Assembly (NCBI GenBank): GCA_964645125.1
Contig: CAZXZC010000001.1
Location: 1-55,978, forward strand
DNA length: 55,978 nt
Direction of reading: 5' to 3'
From: JBDKGD01 sp964645125
GTDB taxonomy: Bacteria > Patescibacteriota > Minisyncoccia > UBA6257 > 2-01-FULL-56-20
Shown: positions 51,242-55,978 of the stretch, in pieces
How positions within the stretch are numbered: the first letter of the stretch is position 1
Layout of the letters: the number at the start of each line of letters is the position of its first letter
Program-made: the position numbers and the translations under genes
Notes under the pieces: model-generated
Seen by the model: the letters and a program-made list of their open reading frames with translations, nothing else
Told to the model about the DNA's origin: nothing
Databases searched by the model: none

Positions 51242-52879
51242 ATGGGATTACTAAGTCGCGTATTTGCATCGTTTACCGCCGGCGAGCGCCGAGTGTTTTG
51301 GGTTGCGGTAGCACTTCTTGCACTGTCGATGTGTGTTGCTGTTTTTTCAATCGCATTCTGGCGCAGTGGCACACCTACATTTGGTGGGCAAACATTGGTA
51401 GAAGGCGCCGTAGGACAACCAAAAGATCCCAACCCCGTGCTTGCGGCCACAGACGTAGATCGCACTCTGGTGCGACTCGTGTTTAGTAGTCTTTCTGATG
51501 TCGCCAGTAAGATTGAAGAAAAACAGGCAAGCAACGCGACGGTCTGGCGCATTCGACTCAAAGAAGCTGTATTGTGGCATGACGGAAAACGCCTCACGAG
51601 TGATGACGTAATTTTTACCATCGCGCGTATTCAAGAAGAAGACAGTAAATCCCCCTTGGCTCCTGTATGGCGCGGCGTGAAGGTGGCTCGGGTTAGTGAG
51701 CTCGAGCTGGAAGTAACGCTTCCCTCCTCTTATGTATTTTTCCCCGCAGCGTTTTCTCAATTGTTTATTGCTCCAAAGCATATTTACGCAGATGTTCCAA
51801 CAGCGAACTGGCACTTGAGTACATACCACTTACAGCCGGTGGGGAGTGGCATGTACGAATTTGCATCATACGATCGACTGGCAAGTGGATTTATTAGCAC
51901 TTACCGATTGAAAAGTTCTGCGCGGTACTTCGGTGAACATCCTGCAATCACCACACTCTCTTTTTCCTTCTACCCCAATGCCACGGAATTGTACCGCGCG
52001 TATGATGCTGGTGTGGTTGATGCATTTGGCGCACCAGACACTCATTTTGATGCAGTGGTGAAGCGACCCTACACTGCTTACTCATTTAACCTCCCTACTT
52101 CGTACGCGCTCTTTTTTAACCAGAGTAAGGCGCGAGCGCTTTCTGATGTCCGGGTTCGACAGGCAATGAATCTTGCGCTTAATCGCACACAAATGGTCAG
52201 CCATGCACTCGGTGGTCATGGGCAGGTCAGTGTGTTCCCTGCTATTGATGGCCTTGCCCCCGCAACAGCGTCCACTGCACCTGAAGAGGCAGCGACAATG
52301 CTTGATGCGGCTGGATACAAACTCAATGCCTCCGGAACTCGAGCGCACACCGATAAAACAGGTACAGCAACACTCGCATTCACGCTCACCACTCCTCAGA
52401 TCGATTTTTTACAAGATGCAGCGCACGATGTTGCAGCTGATTTGGCTCGCATTGGAATTCACATTACTGTTGTGCCGGCATCAGTTGCCGATATTGCAGC
52501 TTCGGCTCTCAAAAACCGCGACTACGAAATCCTTCTCTTTGGCACTACCCTTTCACCAACTCAAGACTTGTTTGCCTTTTGGCACTCATCTGCACGATTT
52601 GCACCGGGCCTGAATATTGCCGTGTACAACAACAAGCAGCTCGATACTTTGCTTGAGGTGATCAGACGTACGAGTGACCCCGCACAACGCATTGAGCAGT
52701 TTAATGCAATCCGCACACTCCTTCTTCGCGAACTCCCTGCTACCTATTTATTCTCCCCTACGTATAATTATGTTACCGCCACCACTGTTTCGGGGGTTGA
52801 GGCGGGTACTCTCACCGATCCATCGCAGCATTTTGCGGGTATTGCCAAGTGGAGCGTGAAGGGGGTGTTGGGAATATAA
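51242..52879 (+). CDS. Peptide ABC transporter substrate-binding protein (family 5)
   Basis: A 545-residue extracytoplasmic binding protein of the OppA/DppA type. An uncleaved-looking membrane helix (about 18-41) anchors it. LVEGAVGQPKDPNPVLAATDVDRTLVRLVFSSL, AVLWHDGKRLTSDDVIFTI and VRQAMNLALNRTQMV are the SBP_bac_5 signatures. It lacks the usual lipobox Cys. No permease or ATPase genes are adjacent, so it may be an orphan subunit. Confidence 0.88.
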   Translation: MGLLSRVFASFTAGERRVFWVAVALLALSMCVAVFSIAFWRSGTPTFGGQTLVEGAVGQPKDPNPVLAATDVDRTLVRLVFSSLSDVASKIEEKQASNATVWRIRLKEAVLWHDGKRLTSDDVIFTIARIQEEDSKSPLAPVWRGVKVARVSELELEVTLPSSYVFFPAAFSQLFIAPKHIYADVPTANWHLSTYHLQPVGSGMYEFASYDRLASGFISTYRLKSSARYFGEHPAITTLSFSFYPNATELYRAYDAGVVDAFGAPDTHFDAVVKRPYTAYSFNLPTSYALFFNQSKARALSDVRVRQAMNLALNRTQMVSHALGGHGQVSVFPAIDGLAPATASTAPEEAATMLDAAGYKLNASGTRAHTDKTGTATLAFTLTTPQIDFLQDAAHDVAADLARIGIHITVVPASVADIAASALKNRDYEILLFGTTLSPTQDLFAFWHSSARFAPGLNIAVYNNKQLDTLLEVIRRTSDPAQRIEQFNAIRTLLLRELPATYLFSPTYNYVTATTVSGVEAGTLTDPSQHFAGIAKWSVKGVLGI

Positions 52880-52912
52880 AATATAAATAGACACTAGGGT
52901 TTAGCCGTCCGC

Positions 52913-52938
52913 CTCCGCCAGGCACGCAGATGGCGGAG
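52913..52938. terminator. Hairpin after the peptide-binding protein gene
   Basis: An 8-bp stem CTCCGCCA / TGGCGGAG (52913-52920 with 52931-52938) has a 10-nt loop, 33 nt past the stop codon. There is no clear T-run, so it may be a weak terminator or a palindromic repeat. Confidence 0.45.
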
Positions 52939-52983
52939 CCAATAGGGCAAGGTATTTCCGGGTTTTGTTTTTCTAGGGTTTTA

Positions 52984-52992
52984 TGGTATAAT
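52984..52992 (+). promoter_or_regulatory. Extended -10 promoter of tRNA-Leu
   Basis: ATGGTATAAT contains a consensus TATAAT (52987-52992) preceded by TGG, an extended -10 box. It lies 55 nt before the tRNA. The -35 region (TTGTTT, 16-nt spacer) is poor. The leader between can form a CTTTCGG/CCGAAGG hairpin. Confidence 0.5.
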
Positions 52993-53047
52993 AATCTTTC
53001 GGACTTTTTTTCATAAGCACCGAAGGTGGCAACGCTCTTACCTATAT

Positions 53048-53129
53048 GGGCAGGTGGTGAAATTGGCAGACACGTACGATTCAGGTTCGTATGCCGCAAG
53101 GCTTGAGGGTTCAAGTCCCTCCCTGCCCA
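53048..53129 (+). tRNA. tRNA-Leu (anticodon CAG)
   Basis: An 82-nt tRNA. The acceptor stem is GGGCAGG / CCTGCCC (53048-53054 with 53122-53128) with discriminator A53129. The anticodon loop TTCAGGT puts CAG at 53082-53084, reading CUG codons. A short variable arm (TGCCGCAAGGCT) and the TTCAAGT T-loop are present. The CCA end is not encoded, so it must be added. Confidence 0.97.
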
Positions 53130-53222
53130 CAAAGTACCAAAGGGTTTTACTCCTTTTGAATACTCGTGCACGCGCTTCGCGCGCGAGCATTGTCGAATTA
53201 TTTATTCACATTTTTATTTTTT

Positions 53223-55361
53223 ATGGATAGTACACAGAATCGTGGTTTTGGAAGTAGCGCGAATAATTCCGCCCCCAACCCACAAGGAAAACCGTTTCGA
53301 CGGTTTGCACGCCCTGCGCGCGATACTCGCTTTTCACCGTCTCGCCGTACCGCACCGGGGCAGTCAGGAAGTTCATACCCTGCTCGCCCACAAGGAGGTG
53401 GGCAGTCGTATGGACGCAATCGTTTTTCGGGTGGCACCCACTCGTCTTCAGGTCATACCCCCCAACCATACCGGTCAGATGCTGGCAGGTCTGGTGGTGG
53501 AAATTCTCATACTCCTCGTGGCGGTGGGTTCTCTCATTTCTCACACGGAGGTGGTAGTAGTCGCCATGGTGGTGGCGGACGCGGGCGTCGCCCTAGCGCT
53601 CCAGGAAGTGCGCCGACTCCCCTAAAAGCAGCGCCGGGAGTTGCGAAGGTGGTAAAGCGTCGCCCTGACAGCGAAAAACTAGTAGAAAGCGGTAACCCAG
53701 AGGCGTTGCGATACGCAGCCCTTGGCGGTTTAGAAGAAGTGGGGCGCAACATGATGTTTTTCGAATATAAAGATGAAATCGTCATTATTGATGCGGGCTT
53801 AGGTTTTGGTGATGAAGAAACGCCAGGCGTGGACTTTATCATTCCCAACGTTGAGTACTTACAGGCACGCAAAGAAAATATTCGCGGCATGGTGATGACG
53901 CACGGCCATTTGGATCATATTGGCGCACTGCCTTTCATTATTGAAAAGTTAGGAAACCCAATAATCTACACTACCTCACTGACCAAGGCGCTTATCGAGA
54001 AACGCCATGAAGAGTTCCCGAATTTGCCGAAGCTTAAGTTTGGCCTTATCAAAAACCGCGATGTGGTGCGCATGGGTCAGTACTTTGAGGCAGAGTTTTT
54101 TGGTGTGGCGCACAACATTCCCGACACCACTGGTATCTGTTTGAAAACCCCGGTGGGTAATATGGTGCACTTTGCCGATTTCAAAATTGACTATGATGCC
54201 GACGGTACGCCTCATGGCTTGGAAGAATATGCGGCCATTGGGGCCAAAGGTATTCATACACTGATGCTTGATAGCACTGCGTCTGTGAAACCAGGACGCT
54301 CAATGTCCGAAAAGGTTGTTGAAAAGAATTTAGAAGAACTGTTCAAAAAGGCGCCAGGCCGCGTAATCATGGTTACGTTTTCTTCAACTATTAGCCGCAT
54401 TGCCGAGGCCATCAAAATTGCGGAGCGGTTAGGCCGTCGTGTGTTTTTGAATGGCTACTCAATGAAGCAAAACATGCTCATTGCTCAAAATCTCGGCATT
54501 ATCAAACCGGCCCAGGGAACACTCCTGCCTATTGAAGAACTACCTAAATATCACGATGATAAAATCCTCGTGATCACCACGGGCGGCCAAGGAGAGCCGA
54601 ATGCGGGAGTGGCAAAGATGGTCAACGGCGAACACAAGCAGGTCGCTATTAAAGAAGGAGACACATTTGTGTTTTCGGCTTCGGTGATCCCGGGTAACGA
54701 ACGCGACTTGCAGGTACTACAAGATAACCTCTGTCGCCAAGGAGCCATTGTTATCAAGTCCAGCATGATGGACATCCACTCCAGCGGGCATGCGCCAGCC
54801 GATGACTTGCGAATGGTAATGGAGTTGATGAAGCCCAAATTCTTCCTCCCCTGCCATGGTTACTACTTTATGCGCGCGGCCAACCGTGAACTTGCTAAAG
54901 AAGCAGGTATTCCAAAAGAAAATACTCTTTTATCGGATAACGGATTGATTGTAGAAATGACACCCAACACAGCTCGGCTTACCAAAGAAATGATCCCTTC
55001 AAGCTTCATGATGGTGGACGGGCTTGGCGTGGGAGACGTAGAAGAGGTGGTGTTGCGCGACCGTAAGAGCTTGGCCGAAGAAGGCATGCTTATTGCCATT
55101 GCCACAATCTCTCGCCGTGATGGGCAGATACTGAAAAACCCAGATATTATTTCACGTGGATTTATTCACTTAAAAAATAACCAGGAGTTTGTAGAGGAGA
55201 TGCGCGAGAAAACAAAGTTTATCTTAACCAAAATTACTCAGTCAGGTACCCAACCAGACCCAGAGTATGTAAAAACGATGTTACGCGAACAGCTGGCTAA
55301 CTACATTCTCACCAAAACCCAACGCCGCCCAATGATCATTCCGGTGATTATTGAAATCTAA
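53223..55361 (+). CDS. rnj: Ribonuclease J with a long disordered N-terminal extension
   Basis: A 712-residue metallo-beta-lactamase/beta-CASP ribonuclease with endo- and 5'-3' exonuclease activity in the family. The metal motif THGHLDHIG has its first His at residue 227. FADFKID and later beta-CASP motifs (TGGQGEPN and SSGHA) are intact. Residues 1 to about 145 are rich in Gly, Ser, Arg and Pro with RGGG/GGGRG repeats and are probably unstructured and RNA-binding; RNase J normally starts directly with the catalytic domain. The ATG at 53223 was chosen. The frame is open further upstream but reads into the spacer after the tRNA gene. Confidence 0.93.
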   Translation: MDSTQNRGFGSSANNSAPNPQGKPFRRFARPARDTRFSPSRRTAPGQSGSSYPARPQGGGQSYGRNRFSGGTHSSSGHTPQPYRSDAGRSGGGNSHTPRGGGFSHFSHGGGSSRHGGGGRGRRPSAPGSAPTPLKAAPGVAKVVKRRPDSEKLVESGNPEALRYAALGGLEEVGRNMMFFEYKDEIVIIDAGLGFGDEETPGVDFIIPNVEYLQARKENIRGMVMTHGHLDHIGALPFIIEKLGNPIIYTTSLTKALIEKRHEEFPNLPKLKFGLIKNRDVVRMGQYFEAEFFGVAHNIPDTTGICLKTPVGNMVHFADFKIDYDADGTPHGLEEYAAIGAKGIHTLMLDSTASVKPGRSMSEKVVEKNLEELFKKAPGRVIMVTFSSTISRIAEAIKIAERLGRRVFLNGYSMKQNMLIAQNLGIIKPAQGTLLPIEELPKYHDDKILVITTGGQGEPNAGVAKMVNGEHKQVAIKEGDTFVFSASVIPGNERDLQVLQDNLCRQGAIVIKSSMMDIHSSGHAPADDLRMVMELMKPKFFLPCHGYYFMRAANRELAKEAGIPKENTLLSDNGLIVEMTPNTARLTKEMIPSSFMMVDGLGVGDVEEVVLRDRKSLAEEGMLIAIATISRRDGQILKNPDIISRGFIHLKNNQEFVEEMREKTKFILTKITQSGTQPDPEYVKTMLREQLANYILTKTQRRPMIIPVIIEI

Positions 55362-55403
55362 TCTAGTAAATAGGTTTTAGCCAAAAGCCAATAGTGAGTA
55401 CAT

Positions 55404-55437
55404 AAAACCCCAGCCTTAATAATAAGGCTGGGGTTTT
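55404..55437 (+). terminator. Intrinsic terminator of the RNase J gene
   Basis: A 15-bp perfect stem (55404-55418 with 55423-55437) with an AATA loop, followed by AGATTCTTTTT. It lies 42 nt past the stop codon. A-rich left flank suggests it may also stop minus-strand transcripts. Confidence 0.93.
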
Positions 55438-55476
55438 AGATTCTTTTTATGCCTGTGGCAGTATGATCTTTTTGTC

Positions 55477-55830
55477 ATGCTTACTTCATATAAAGATCTT
55501 GTGGTTTGGCAGAAGAGTATCGATTTGGTTGTTGAAGTTTATACTCTTACTCGCCAGCTTCCAAAAAGTGAATTGTACGGAATAGTAAGTCAGATGCGGC
55601 GAGCTGCCATTTCTATGCCATCTAATATTGCCGAAGGGTATTCTCGCAAGCATAAACAAGAGTATGCTCAGTTTATTCGTATTGCCCTTGCTTCAGCTGC
55701 TGAACTTGAAACACAAATTATCATTTGTAAGCGGCTTGGCTATATGAATAACAATTTTCTACCATTGGATGATTTGCTTACCCAAACAATGAAAATGCTG
55801 CGTGCGCTAAACAAGGCTTTAAAAACGTAA
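55477..55830 (+). CDS. Four-helix bundle protein (23S rRNA intervening-sequence family)
   Basis: A 117-residue protein. YKDLVVWQKSIDLVVEVYTLT, then QMRRAAISMPSNIAEGYSR, is the signature of the S23 family, named for proteins encoded in 23S rRNA intervening sequences but also common as free genes in CPR. The biochemical role is unknown; structures show a pentameric four-helix bundle (family knowledge). A TATGAT box lies 9 nt before the ATG. The nearby gene is trpS. Confidence 0.9.
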   Translation: MLTSYKDLVVWQKSIDLVVEVYTLTRQLPKSELYGIVSQMRRAAISMPSNIAEGYSRKHKQEYAQFIRIALASAAELETQIIICKRLGYMNNNFLPLDDLLTQTMKMLRALNKALKT

Positions 55831-55896
55831 TTTTTTATAGTATTCTGTTTTCATATTATTCCTATTGGCTATTGGCCATACCCTCTACCCTTTCTT

Positions 55897-55978
55897 ATGT
55901 CTTTGCCCCGTTTAGTTTCAGGCATTCAACCATCGGGACGCCTCCATATCGGCAACTATCTTGGCGTTTTGAAAAATC
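55897..55978 (+). CDS. trpS: Tryptophanyl-tRNA synthetase, N-terminal part only
   Basis: The last 82 nt begin a frame reading MSLPRLVSGIQPSGRLHIGNYLGVL. SGIQPSG and HIGN are the class I synthetase motif as found in TrpRS. The gene is cut by the window edge. No Shine-Dalgarno precedes the ATG. Confidence 0.92.
   Translation, partial: MSLPRLVSGIQPSGRLHIGNYLGVLKN

Noticed and set aside
55477..55830. 23S rRNA intervening sequence
   Set aside because: The protein family is named for such sites, but no rRNA flanks this gene; it is a free-standing gene before trpS.

Overview
The window looks like a piece of a small, compact Patescibacteria (CPR) genome, most likely Parcubacteria-like. This is inferred from gene style; no rRNA or marker set is present. 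The evidence is: a very large exported protein with an N-terminal peptidoglycan-binding domain and a Gly-Thr linker, tightly packed genes with 4-nt overlaps, Shine-Dalgarno sequences missing before most genes, a SemiSWEET transporter, RNase Y plus RNase J, and a UvrC without its C-terminal helix-hairpin-helix domain.

Layout. 1-5626: the start of an O-antigen-ligase-like gene, an S-layer-like surface protein (403-3795), an intergenic stretch with a structured RNA candidate (3796-4187), a winged-helix regulator and a membrane protein. 5571-9727: clpB under a CIRCE operator, then an HtrA protease. 9767-15602: one-carbon and nucleotide genes (glyA, folD, pyrG) and a short uvrC; a receiver-domain gene with its own promoter and terminator sits between glyA and folD. 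15604-22980: an FkbM methyltransferase, a ribbon-helix-helix protein, then a plus-strand run of SemiSWEET, ATP sulfurylase, an AlkP-superfamily phosphodiesterase, a divergent pyruvate-kinase-like protein, APS kinase, a GT10 fucosyltransferase-like protein and a Nudix hydrolase. This run can make PAPS, the activated sulfate donor, beside glycan genes. 22989-47164: a large surface-glycan locus, mostly on the minus strand. It contains amino-sugar genes (DegT aminotransferase, FdtA-like isomerase, RmlC-like cupin, epimerases), methyltransferases, GT2, GT9 and GT11 glycosyltransferases, a polyprenyl-phosphate sugar transferase with a flippase, heptose genes (gmhA, hldA-like), GDP-fucose genes (gmd, fcl) and an O-antigen-ligase-like protein with a TPR-like partner. 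47184-55978: housekeeping genes (rny, gpmI, secG, a peptide-binding protein, tRNA-Leu, RNase J, the start of trpS).

How the parts work together. gmd and fcl can supply GDP-fucose to the GT10 and GT11 enzymes. gmhA and the HldA-like kinase can supply heptose phosphate to the GT9 enzyme. The polyprenyl-phosphate transferase, flippase and ligase form a Wzx-type export and attachment route. Sat and CysC could supply PAPS for sulfating the product, but no sulfotransferase is visible here.

Two expression styles are visible. Several genes carry a -10-like hexamer only 7-8 nt before the ATG, which predicts leaderless mRNAs. Three isolated genes (11075, 26171, 27624) instead have an exact TTGACA -35 box, a leader of roughly 50-70 nt, a strong Shine-Dalgarno and their own hairpin terminator.
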